This document shows, piece after piece, positions 24,826 to 31,572 of a stretch of DNA of 64,000 bases. Every line of letters begins with the position of its first letter. The stretch's first letter is position 1. The notes beneath the pieces were generated by a model, which was not told the origin of the DNA, made no database searches, and saw only the letters and a list, made by a program, of their open reading frames with translations. Position numbers and translations under genes: made by a program. The DNA is taken from assembly GCF_024703995.1 (NCBI RefSeq), contig NZ_JAMXQV010000011.1, positions 237,491 to 301,490 on the forward strand. The letters run 5' to 3'. Origin of the DNA: Amycolatopsis iheyensis. Its GTDB lineage: Bacteria > Actinomycetota > Actinomycetes > Mycobacteriales > Pseudonocardiaceae.

Positions 24826-24854
24826 AGGCCCCCTGCCCGATGGGCGGAGGGCCT
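24826..24854. terminator. Imperfect hairpin just downstream of tRNA-Phe
   Basis: AGGCCCCCTGCCC (24826-24838) and GGGCGGAGGGCCT (24842-24854) pair with mismatches; GTTTTC follows on the plus strand. It lies 21 bases past the tRNA-Phe 3' end on the minus strand and may replace the displaced original terminator. Confidence 0.5.
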
Positions 24855-24875
24855 GTTTTCGCAGGTAAACCGATG

Positions 24876-24949
24876 TGGCCAGGGCCGGGGTCGAACCGGC
24901 GACCTTCCGCTTTTCAGGCGGACGCTCGTACCAACTGAGCTACCTGGCC
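24876..24949 (-). tRNA. tRNA-Phe (GAA)
   Basis: 74 nt, full cloverleaf: 5' GGCCAGG pairs with 3' CCTGGCC plus discriminator A; anticodon loop CTGAAAA gives GAA. CCA is not encoded. Its 3' 43-44 bases are part of the integration repeat, so the integrated element supplies the present 3' half while the 5' half is chromosomal. Confidence 0.95.
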
Positions 24950-24980
24950 GGGAACGCCGGCAAGGAGCCGAACGATCTTG

Positions 24981-25054
24981 CGACCCTGACGGGACTCGAA
25001 CCCGCGACCTTCGCCGTGACAGGGCGACGCGCTAACCAACTGCGCCACAGGGCC
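24981..25054 (-). tRNA. tRNA-Asp (GTC)
   Basis: 74 nt: acceptor GGCCCTG pairs with CAGGGTC, discriminator G, anticodon loop CTGTCAC (GTC), T-arm GGTTCGAGTCC. CCA is not encoded. It sits between tRNA-Glu and tRNA-Phe in one minus-strand cluster. Confidence 0.95.
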
Positions 25055-25082
25055 TTGCATCTTGCTCTACTACAGTACTGCG

Positions 25083-25155
25083 TACTCCCAACGGGATTCG
25101 AACCCGCGTTGCCGCCTTGAAAGGGCGGAGTCCTAGGCCGCTGGACGATGGGAGC
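25083..25155 (-). tRNA. tRNA-Glu (TTC)
   Basis: 73 nt: acceptor GCTCCCA pairs with TGGGAGT (G-T first pair), discriminator A, anticodon loop CTTTCAA (TTC). First gene of the Glu-Asp-Phe tRNA cluster, a common actinobacterial order. Confidence 0.95.
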
Positions 25156-25254
25156 CCGGTCGGTTTCGGTAGACCGACCGACCGCGCTCTCAGGTCCCCC
25201 CGGGAGCGATTACAAGCATAGGGCACGCCGCCACCGCTTTGCACCGGGGGTTCC

Positions 25255-26031
25255 TTAAGCCCCTGGCGACGCCGAGACCTGCGCAAACAGCTCACCCAGG
25301 CGCGTTTCGAGCTCCGCCCGCTCCGGCGGCGTCAGCGACGTCAGCAGCTCGTCGATCCGCTCGTCGGTCAGGGCCTCCGCGTGGTGCCGGCGCTCGCGCA
25401 GATCCGGCTTCCGCGCGGCCGCCGCCACGAGTTCGTCCGCGGCCTCCTCCGGCCACGCCGTGCGCAGCAGCCGCTCGCGGCCGCCCTCCGGGTCCGCCAC
25501 CACCGCCTCCGGCACCGACAGGCCCACCGCCCGCAGCGCCGCGAAGTGCAAGCCGCCGCGCAGCTCGCGGAAGACCATCAGCGCGAACCCGAGCCGCTCG
25601 ACGTCCTCGGTGGGCCGGGCCGCGTTCTTCCAGCCTGCGAACAAGGCCAGCCCGCTCGCGTCCGCGGCGTCCACGACGCGGAACAGCAGCTCGGCCAGGC
25701 GGCCGGGCTCCGGTACGGCCGAAAGGCTGACGCGTGACCACCGCGCCGATGACTCCGCGTAGGCGCGGACGGCCGCGGGTGCGTCGAGGGCCGCCGTCGC
25801 CGGCGGGAGGACGACGTCGAACAGCCAGTGCGGGAAGATCCCGAACAGCTCCGCGGCGACCTTCGGCGGGACGTCCCCGAGCACCGCCGAGCGCCCTCGC
25901 ACGTACAGCGAGCGCGGCGGCAACCCCACCTCCGCCTCGACCGCCGCCAGCTCGGGCGACGTCATGAACCGGCCACCCAGCACCTGCACCACCGCGCGGA
26001 TGCGGCTCGCCACACCTTCGGTCGTCGTCAT
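25255..26031 (-). CDS. SCO6745-like helix-turn-helix family protein
   Basis: 258 residues. The N-terminal part (SRIRAVVQVLGGRFMTSPELAAVEAEVGLPPRSLYVRGRSAVLGDVPP) and the Trp-rich centre (FGIFPHWLFDVVLPP) match the SCO6745 family, predicted to contain an HTH-like fold. ATG 26031 has GGGGA upstream. A 15-bp palindrome lies 26 bases upstream of the start and may be its operator. Biological role unknown. Confidence 0.75.
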   Translation of the reverse strand: MTTTEGVASRIRAVVQVLGGRFMTSPELAAVEAEVGLPPRSLYVRGRSAVLGDVPPKVAAELFGIFPHWLFDVVLPPATAALDAPAAVRAYAESSARWSRVSLSAVPEPGRLAELLFRVVDAADASGLALFAGWKNAARPTEDVERLGFALMVFRELRGGLHFAALRAVGLSVPEAVVADPEGGRERLLRTAWPEEAADELVAAAARKPDLRERRHHAEALTDERIDELLTSLTPPERAELETRLGELFAQVSASPGA

Positions 26032-26056
26032 GTCCGTCCCCTTTCGACCCAGCAAA

Positions 26057-26071
26057 CGTAACACTGTTACG
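26057..26071. promoter_or_regulatory. 15-bp palindrome upstream of the SCO6745-like gene
   Basis: CGTAACACTGTTACG (7-bp arms, 1-base centre) is AT-rich in a GC-rich context and resembles TetR-type operators. It would overlap the promoter of the gene starting at 26031. Confidence 0.5.
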
Positions 26072-26192
26072 AAACTAGCGTCAAGAACCCGGACAGACCC
26101 TGCGAATTACTTGCCGAGAACGGCGACAACCTGCACAAACCCCACCGGACAGGCCCGGCGGCACCCGCCGGACCCCCCAGCCGACACCCCAC

Positions 26193-26447
26193 TCACCGCT
26201 GAACCGGCGCCTGCCCGTCCTCGTCCAGGTCCAGCCCCAGCATCTCCAGCAACTGCGCGCAGTCTTCGACCCCCAACGCGCCGTTCGCCACCGCCAGCCG
26301 CGCCCGCCGGACCTGATCATCCGACACCCGCTGCGCATCGCCCGAACCACTCCGCTGCGCCGGCAACCCCCCGGCGAACGGAGCACTCCCCCCATCGGCA
26401 CCTTCGTACCGGAGGAGGAACTGCCGCACTTCAACAGACCCGCTCAT
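26193..26447 (-). CDS. Small conserved hypothetical protein
   Basis: 84 residues from ATG 26447 with GGAGGGG upstream: MSGSVEVRQFLLRYEG, then a Gly/Ser-rich linker, then a helical ANGALGVEDCAQLLEMLGLDLDED end. Soluble and acidic at the C terminus. Not recognised. It precedes the SCO6745-like gene on the same strand but is 160 bases away. Confidence 0.55.
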   Translation of the reverse strand: MSGSVEVRQFLLRYEGADGGSAPFAGGLPAQRSGSGDAQRVSDDQVRRARLAVANGALGVEDCAQLLEMLGLDLDEDGQAPVQR

Positions 26448-26459
26448 GGCCCCTCCAAA

Positions 26460-27290
26460 CGGCTCACAACAACTTGGCCGCGAGGCTAACCAGCGCCGGC
26501 CGCCGCACACAGCCCCCCGGAGAGTGAACCTGAGGCCACGCTCCGCTCAACGCAGCGCAATCGGCAACGACGGAGAAGAACACCACCCGAACGAACGTCA
26601 CCCCAGGTCGCCGTGACACCGAGCCCGGAAAAATCCCGCTCTCCACTCGCCCGAGGAAGGAACTCGTGCAACAATCGAAGTGCTGACACACCCCCGGTCA
26701 GCGCCTGTGGAGATCCCCTCCGACCCCCGCGTTCCTCCCCCTGGCGCGGGGGTCCTCCATTTCTGGGCCTGCTCGGGCTTCGCCCTTCGCTTCGGCCCAT
26801 TCATTTCGGCGTGCTGACCCGGGGGGCCGAGCCCCCCCGGACCCCCCACGGTGCCTCCGGTGCGGCTTCCAGCGTGGTTGCGTTGTCCGCTTGGGAGCGT
26901 GGCTGGCTTTCTTTGGAGCCCGCCTCGCCTCGGGCGCTGTGCGCCCTGGCGGCTGTTGTTCGGTTCTCGGCTGAGCGTGTCTCTCCCGTTCCCGTCGGTC
27001 GGCGGATTCCGGTTTCCGCGCTCACGGGGCGTCGCAGCGCCAGCCCGCGCTCCGCGCCTGCCGGGCGTCGCAGCGCCAGCCCTTGCCAGCCGCGTCCCGT
27101 GCGCGCTGGGCGTCGCAGGCCCTGCAGTTCCGGTCTTGCTGTCTTGGTTTGGGTTTTTGCTTTGATCGACTCGGTGGGTTAGGGGGGTGTTGCTGTGCGT
27201 TCTTTCTCTTTGGGCTGAATGGGTGGGGGTTGGGCTGAATGGGGATGTTTGCCTGCGTGTCGTGGCTCACAGTGGTTTGTGTGGCGAGAC
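26460..27290. other. 830-bp region without a convincing gene
   Basis: Contains GC-rich inverted runs (around 26745-26770 and 26815-26860) and imperfect repeats of GGGCGTCGCAGCGCCAGCC at about 27027, 27063 and (partial) 27108, plus two GGGCTGAATGGG repeats near 27214-27241. Frames that stay open here have unnatural composition. No tRNA or known ncRNA pattern was recognised. Confidence 0.4.
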
Positions 27291-27302
27291 CTAACCGTTA
27301 TC

Positions 27303-27746
27303 GTGTCTGGCGTGCCTCTTCCCTCCCTTGGCCGCTTGAGCAGCCGGACGAACCTCAAAGCCGCGTCCTCCGGACGCCATCGTGGTGCCGCTAAGCCTGC
27401 GGACGATGGCGTTGTCGAGGACAAGGAACTCACCTCCTACCTCGCCGCCCTGGCGCCCGATGCCGACAACGAGAGCACCGGGACCGGCAAGCGGTTCGGT
27501 GAGGCTCAGGTCATCCAGCTCCGGATGAGCCTCATCGCCAACCAGCAGCTGAAGGACATCGCCGCCGAGCGGGACATCTCGCCCCAGGCGCTCGCTCAGG
27601 AGTGGATCCTCGAGCGGCTCAACTGGGAAGGCCAGGCCTCCTCGCTGCAGGACCAGCGGCAGCACGCCGGCGACCTGCACGACCTCACCGACGAGTTCCA
27701 CTTCCCCGCCGACGCCTTCGACGCGCCGGCCGTCGGACGCCGCTGA
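27303..27746 (+). CDS. Conserved hypothetical protein with HTH-like centre
   Basis: About 147 residues. The N terminus is basic and low-complexity (LSSRTNLKAASSGRHRGAAKPADDGVVEDKEL), the centre (FGEAQVIQLRMSLIANQQLKDIAAERDISPQALAQEWILERLNWEGQ) looks like a ribbon-helix or HTH segment, and the end is acidic. The start is unclear: GTG 27303, GTG 27312 or an upstream ATG 27219; none has a clear ribosome site. Family not identified; DNA binding is an inference. Confidence 0.6.
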   Translation: MSGVPLPSLGRLSSRTNLKAASSGRHRGAAKPADDGVVEDKELTSYLAALAPDADNESTGTGKRFGEAQVIQLRMSLIANQQLKDIAAERDISPQALAQEWILERLNWEGQASSLQDQRQHAGDLHDLTDEFHFPADAFDAPAVGRR

Positions 27747-27775
27747 GGCGCGAGCACCCCACAAAGCGCATGAGA

Positions 27776-27810
27776 AAGGGCCCCCGGCGGGAGATTCGCC
27801 GGGGGCCCTT
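27776..27810. terminator. Strong bidirectional terminator
   Basis: Perfect 14-bp arms (27776-27789, 27797-27810) with a 7-base loop sit between the convergent gene at 27303 and cspA at 27844. Confidence 0.8.
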
Positions 27811-27843
27811 CGCTCAGGCCTTAAAACACGCAGTGGGCCTGTC

Positions 27844-28047
27844 TCAGATCGCGCGGACCTTCTGGGCCTGCGGGCCCTTCTGTCCCTGGCCGACCTCGAA
27901 CTCCACTCGCTGGTTCTCCTCGAGGGTGCGGAAACCGCGGCCCTCGATCTCCGAGTAGTGAACGAACACGTCGCCTTCGCCGCCGTCCTGCGCGATGAAG
28001 CCGAAGCCCTTCTCCGCGTTGAACCACTTCACAGTGCCTTGCGCCAC
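27844..28047 (-). CDS. cspA: Cold-shock protein, CspA family
   Basis: 67 residues: VAQGTVKWFNAEKGFGFIAQDGGEGDVFVHYSEI, with RNP1 (KGFGFI) and RNP2 (VFVHY) single-strand nucleic-acid motifs. GTG 28047 has GAGGAG 7 bases upstream. It is an RNA chaperone. A second copy lies at 46706. The upstream 28048-28503 region may include a long 5' leader, as often found in csp genes. Confidence 0.95.
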   Translation of the reverse strand: MAQGTVKWFNAEKGFGFIAQDGGEGDVFVHYSEIEGRGFRTLEENQRVEFEVGQGQKGPQAQKVRAI

Positions 28048-28503
28048 CGCTGTACTCCTCGTTACACAGATCCGCTTCGAATGCCACCGAAGCGGCACCC
28101 CGACCGTCCCGGGCGGTTCCAACGAGTCGAGTCAAGAGCGTGGGGCTCCATGGCTCGCGTCAGAAGTTCCGCGAGTGTGAAGCCACTAACACGCAAAACG
28201 ACGGCCTGAGAGCAGACTACCGGGATCTGGCCAAAGTTGAACCCCGTGATCGAGGCGAAAAACGCCGGTCCGGGGCAAGGTCACCGGAACGTCGTAGGGC
28301 TCCCGGCCACGTTCTGTCGGACCCACCGGTTAGTCTGGCGCAGCACAGCGACCCCGTGATCACCGGATACGGCTCGGAGTCGCCCGTGCCCCCTCCGTGA
28401 AAGCCTCCGTGGCCCACTGTGACCTTAGTCACTCGGGTCTTGCTCAACGTCGCAGGTCCACGGGACGTCTCGAAGGGGGGAAGCACCAAAGGGGCAAAGG
28501 GGA
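28048..28503. other. Divergent intergenic region between cspA and the L,D-transpeptidase gene
   Basis: 455 bases that must hold both promoters and probably a csp 5' leader. No strong palindrome or consensus promoter pair was recognised by eye, and no convincing ORF. Confidence 0.35.
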
Positions 28504-29715
28504 ATGGGTGTGACGGTGAGGACTTCCACACTGCGCCGGGGCGCGGCTGTGGCACTGGGCTTGGTCGCCGTGCTCACGCTGGGGGCGTGCAGCAGTGAAC
28601 CGACGGTGTCGGCGAGCGGTTCTTCGGGCGGGGGCCCGACTTCCGCGCCGCCGCCCACCGCGCAGCCCGCGAAGCTGACGGTGACGCCGGCCGGCGGCGC
28701 GCAGGACGTGCCGCCCGGCGAGCCGGTCGGGGTCAAGGTCGACAGCGGCACGATCCTCTCGGTCACGCTGACCAACCCGGACGGCAAGCAGGTCCAGGGG
28801 CAGACGTCGGCGGACAAGAAGAGCTGGAGCACCACCGAGCAGCTCGGCTACGGCAAGACCTACACATGGACCGGCCAGGCGCAGGGCGCGGACGGCAAGA
28901 ACGTGGCCATCGGGGGCGCGTTCACCACGGTGAAGCCGCGGCGCCAGATGTCGGCCAGCCTGAACGTCGGCGACGGCCAGACGTACGGCATCGCGATGCC
29001 GATCGCGCTGAGCTTCCCGAGCCGCGTCACCGACAAGGCCTCCGTGGAGAAAGCGCTGTCGGTCGAGACCACGCCGAAGACCGAGGGCTCGTGGGGCTGG
29101 ACCGACGGTGACACCTCGGTGCACTGGCGGCCCAAGGAGTACTACAAGCCGGGCACCACGGTGAAGGTCAACGCCAAGATCTACGGCGTCAAGATCGGCG
29201 ACGGCACGTACGGCAAGCAGGACGTGTCGGCCAGCTTCACCATCGGCCGCTCGCAGATCGTCAAGGGCAACACCACGCAGCACACGATGCAGGTCATCCG
29301 CGACGGCCAGCAGATCGCCGACTACCCGGTGAGCTACGGCCTCGACTCCGACCCGGGCCGCGTCACGCACTCCGGCGTGCACGTGGTCATGGGCAAGCAG
29401 GCCTCGTACGCGATGAGCAACCCGAAGTACCACTACGAGAACGTCGTGGTGCCGTGGGCGGTCCGGATCTCCAACAACGGCGAGTTCATCCACGGCCTGG
29501 CGGCGTCGGTCTGGGCGCAGGGCAAGAAGAACATCTCGCACGGCTGCCTGAACCTGTCGCCGGCGCGGGCCAAGGAGTACTACGACGGCGTGCTCACCGG
29601 TGACCCGGTGGAGATCACGGGCAGCACGCAGACGCTGAGCGCCAAGGACGGCGACTACAGCGACTGGACGTACGACTGGGCGGGCTGGCAGAAGCTGTCG
29701 GCGCTGGCCGGTTAA
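28504..29715 (+). CDS. L,D-transpeptidase lipoprotein
   Basis: 403 residues. Lipoprotein signal with lipobox LTLGAC (Cys near 29), a Ser/Pro linker, two immunoglobulin-like domains (about 55-245), then a YkuD catalytic domain with SHGCLNL (His346, Cys348) and the preceding GVHVVMG. It forms 3-3 cross-links in peptidoglycan outside the membrane; the mycobacterial homologues are LdtMt-type enzymes with the same order. The AAAGGGG upstream favours ATG 28504. Confidence 0.93.
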   Translation: MGVTVRTSTLRRGAAVALGLVAVLTLGACSSEPTVSASGSSGGGPTSAPPPTAQPAKLTVTPAGGAQDVPPGEPVGVKVDSGTILSVTLTNPDGKQVQGQTSADKKSWSTTEQLGYGKTYTWTGQAQGADGKNVAIGGAFTTVKPRRQMSASLNVGDGQTYGIAMPIALSFPSRVTDKASVEKALSVETTPKTEGSWGWTDGDTSVHWRPKEYYKPGTTVKVNAKIYGVKIGDGTYGKQDVSASFTIGRSQIVKGNTTQHTMQVIRDGQQIADYPVSYGLDSDPGRVTHSGVHVVMGKQASYAMSNPKYHYENVVVPWAVRISNNGEFIHGLAASVWAQGKKNISHGCLNLSPARAKEYYDGVLTGDPVEITGSTQTLSAKDGDYSDWTYDWAGWQKLSALAG

Positions 29716-29735
29716 GACCTTTCACGAAGACCGGG

Positions 29736-29768
29736 CGGCCGGGAAGTCCAGCGTGGACTTCCCGGCCG
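29736..29768 (+). terminator. Terminator after the L,D-transpeptidase gene
   Basis: 14-bp perfect stem (29736-29749 with 29755-29768) and 5-base loop, 20 bases past the stop. Confidence 0.75.
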
Positions 29769-29873
29769 TTCGCGTTTCCCCGAAAACTCGATGCAACCCC
29801 GCCGAACACCCGCCGCATGACTACGGGCAGAGGCGCGCCGATCCCGGGCGCGCCCGCGAGAAGAGGAGCTGTC

Positions 29874-30182
29874 TTGCGTATCCGTATCGCCCTTTCCCTC
29901 GGCGCGCTCGTGCTCGCCGGTGGTGCCCTGACCGGTGGCATCGCGCTGGCTTCGGAGGCGCAGCCGCCGGCCCCGACGACGGTCCGGCCCACCCAGGCAC
30001 CGACCGAGCCGCCGTCCGCGATCCCGACGACGAGCCGGGCCACCAAGGCGCCGACCGCCGTGCCCGCGCCGCCGCGTGAGGCGACGAAGGCGCCGTCCGC
30101 GCGCCCGCAGCGCGTCCCGCGTGCCGTGCCCGCCGGCCCGACCGGTGACCTGCACCTGCCGGCCATCGGGAAGTCCCGGTAG
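29874..30182 (+). CDS. Small secreted Pro/Thr-rich protein
   Basis: 102 residues from TTG 29874, chosen because AAGAGGAGCT (29861-29870) sits at the right distance. A signal peptide (LRIRIALSLGALVLAGGALTGGIALA) precedes a mature chain of almost only Pro, Thr, Ala, Ser and Arg (PTTVRPTQAPTEPPSAIPTTSRATKAPT). It ends 4 bases before the sigma-factor start. Its tail resembles the exterior part of the protein at 30747. Probably a cell-wall-associated protein or a sensor target of the sigma module. Confidence 0.6.
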   Translation: MRIRIALSLGALVLAGGALTGGIALASEAQPPAPTTVRPTQAPTEPPSAIPTTSRATKAPTAVPAPPREATKAPSARPQRVPRAVPAGPTGDLHLPAIGKSR

Positions 30183-30186
30183 CCAG

Positions 30187-30741
30187 GTGATCTCCCGCTC
30201 CCGTCCGTCGACCGGGCCGGGCTCGCCGTGGGACGGCGAGTTCGCCCGGTACTTCGGCGAGCGCGCGCCCAGCCTGCGGTCCACCGCCTTCCTGCTCTGC
30301 GGCGACTGGCACCAAGCCGAGGACCTCACGCAGGCCGCGCTGCTCAAGCTCTACCTCGCCTGGCCGAGGCTGTCGCGCCACGACGCCTTGGACGCCTACG
30401 CCCGCAAGGTCGTGCTGCGCACGTTCCTCGCCGAGCACCGGCGCAGCAGGTGGAAGCGGGAGCGGCTCACCGACGCCCCGCCGGAGCTCCCGGCGGAACC
30501 CACCGGGAGCGACCAGGACATGCTGGTCCGGCAGGCGCTGGCTGTCCTGGCCCCCAAGCAACGCGCTGTGCTGGTGCTGCGGTACTTCGAAGACCTGAGC
30601 GTCGAAGAGACGGCGCAGGCGCTCGGCTGCAGCACCGGCACGGTGAAGAGCCAGGCCTCGCGGGGCCTGGCGACCCTGCGCAACCGGCTCGGCCCGCACT
30701 ACGGTGCGCTGACCTTCAGCGCGCCCACGGAGGGGAGGTGA
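30187..30741 (+). CDS. ECF-type RNA polymerase sigma factor, SigE family
   Basis: 184 residues with region 2 (EFARYFGERAPSLRSTAFLLCGDWHQAEDLTQAALLKLYLAWPRL) and region 4 (LAPKQRAVLVLRYFEDLSVEETAQALGCSTGTVKSQASRGLATLR). This matches the actinobacterial SigE-family ECF group. GTG 30187 is the start closest to region 2. The stop TGA lies in the ribosome site of the next gene, so sigma factor and membrane protein are coupled. Confidence 0.92.
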   Translation: MISRSRPSTGPGSPWDGEFARYFGERAPSLRSTAFLLCGDWHQAEDLTQAALLKLYLAWPRLSRHDALDAYARKVVLRTFLAEHRRSRWKRERLTDAPPELPAEPTGSDQDMLVRQALAVLAPKQRAVLVLRYFEDLSVEETAQALGCSTGTVKSQASRGLATLRNRLGPHYGALTFSAPTEGR

Positions 30742-30746
30742 CGAAC

Positions 30747-31220
30747 ATGGACCCCGAAGACGACGTCCGCGCGTTCCTGACCGGCGCGGCCGGCGGCCAG
30801 CAGCCGCCGATGCGCCTCGAAGCCACCGACGTGATCGAGCGCGGCGGCCGGGTCCGGCGACGGCGCAAGCGCTGGGCGGTCGCCGGCACCTCGACGGCGA
30901 CGGCGGTGATCCTCGCGGTGGCCGGTTTCCTGGCCGGCCACCGCGCCGGGCCGCCGGACCCGGTGCAGCCCGCCGATCCGGGGCTGTCCACGATCGGCAC
31001 CACCGCTCCCGCGCCGGCACCACCCACGGAGAACGTGCCGGCGACGTCGATCGCGCCGCCGCCGGAGGCGCAGCCGGGCCGGGTCCCGCCGTCACGTGCG
31101 ACGAAGGCGCAGGAGCCGACGCCGTCGACGAGCCGGCGCACCGTGCGGCCGACCGCGCCGCCCTCGGCGAACCCGACCGACACGGTGCCCGAAGTGCCGA
31201 AGACCACCGCTTCCCGGTAG
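30747..31220 (+). CDS. Membrane protein, candidate anti-sigma factor
   Basis: 157 residues: a cytoplasmic N terminus of ~46 residues (MDPEDDVRAFLTGAAGG...VIERGGRVRRRRKRW), one membrane helix (VAGTSTATAVILAVAGFLAG, about 49-68), then a Pro/Thr-rich exterior that shares RATKA and TVRPT-type phrases with the protein at 29874. ATG 30747 fits GGGGAGG. Position next to the sigma gene and topology suggest an anti-sigma role, but no zinc-binding HxxxCxxC motif is seen. Confidence 0.7.
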   Translation: MDPEDDVRAFLTGAAGGQQPPMRLEATDVIERGGRVRRRRKRWAVAGTSTATAVILAVAGFLAGHRAGPPDPVQPADPGLSTIGTTAPAPAPPTENVPATSIAPPPEAQPGRVPPSRATKAQEPTPSTSRRTVRPTAPPSANPTDTVPEVPKTTASR

Positions 31221-31389
31221 CTGTTTCCGCAGGTCAGCGACGTGGCGCAGATCACCGTTTCAAAGTGGGTTCCTGACGAAATACTCGGCATCCTCGTGGC
31301 GATATGCCCTGTGGTGGTCCGATCGGACACCGCAGGAACTGCTCAGCCGGACGGTGCGCCGCCGGCCCGAGAAACCGAGGAGGAAGCAC

Positions 31390-31497
31390 ATGGTGCTCGC
31401 CGCATTGATCGTCGAAACCGGAATCGCTGTCGTGGTCGCTGGTGCGTTGGCCGCTTGGTCCCGCAAGCGCTTCACTCCTCGGAGCGAGGCGAACTGA
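31390..31497 (+). CDS. 35-residue membrane peptide
   Basis: ATG 31390 is preceded by a strong GAGGAGGAAG site. The peptide MVLAALIVETGIAVVVAGAL continues AAWSRKRFTPRSEAN: one helix and a basic cytoplasmic end. Its good ribosome site and coherent topology support a real small protein. Function unknown; it follows the sigma module by 170 bases. Confidence 0.5.
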   Translation: MVLAALIVETGIAVVVAGALAAWSRKRFTPRSEAN

Positions 31498-31516
31498 CCC
31501 GGCTGACCCTCAGCGC

Positions 31517-31554
31517 ACGTGTGCCCCGCCCGGTGATCCGGACGGGGCACACGT
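31517..31554. terminator. Bidirectional terminator hairpin
   Basis: 17-bp arms (31517-31533 and 31538-31554, one mismatch) with a 4-base loop sit between the small membrane peptide and the convergent transporter gene. Confidence 0.75.
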
Positions 31555-31572
31555 TATTCCAGGGGCGGCCGC

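Larger units (their letters stand above)
23359..24918. mobile_element. Degenerate integrated element in tRNA-Phe (no integrase left)
   Basis: About 1.5 kb bounded by the 44-bp direct repeats. There is no recognisable integrase, replication or transfer gene; it contains a divergent pair of small ORFs (23789-24013 minus, 24081-24491 plus) and otherwise nothing clear in 23403-23788 and 24593-24825. Codon G/C bias is weaker than in flanking genes. AICE-type elements of Amycolatopsis such as pMEA100 are reported to use a tRNA-Phe site (from memory), so a decayed AICE or a small passenger island is likely. Confidence 0.7.

Noticed and set aside
25083..25155. Second integration scar at tRNA-Glu or tRNA-Asp
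   Set aside because: Only tRNA-Phe has a duplicated 3' fragment; no repeat of the other tRNA ends was seen.
27027..27121. CRISPR-like array of GGGCGTCGCAGCGCC repeats
   Set aside because: There are only two or three imperfect copies with irregular spacing, no cas genes, and repeats too divergent.
26613..27182. 189-codon plus-strand frame
   Set aside because: Its composition (Arg/Ser/Pro with repeated PAGRRSASP) comes from DNA repeats, and there is no ribosome site or recognisable domain.
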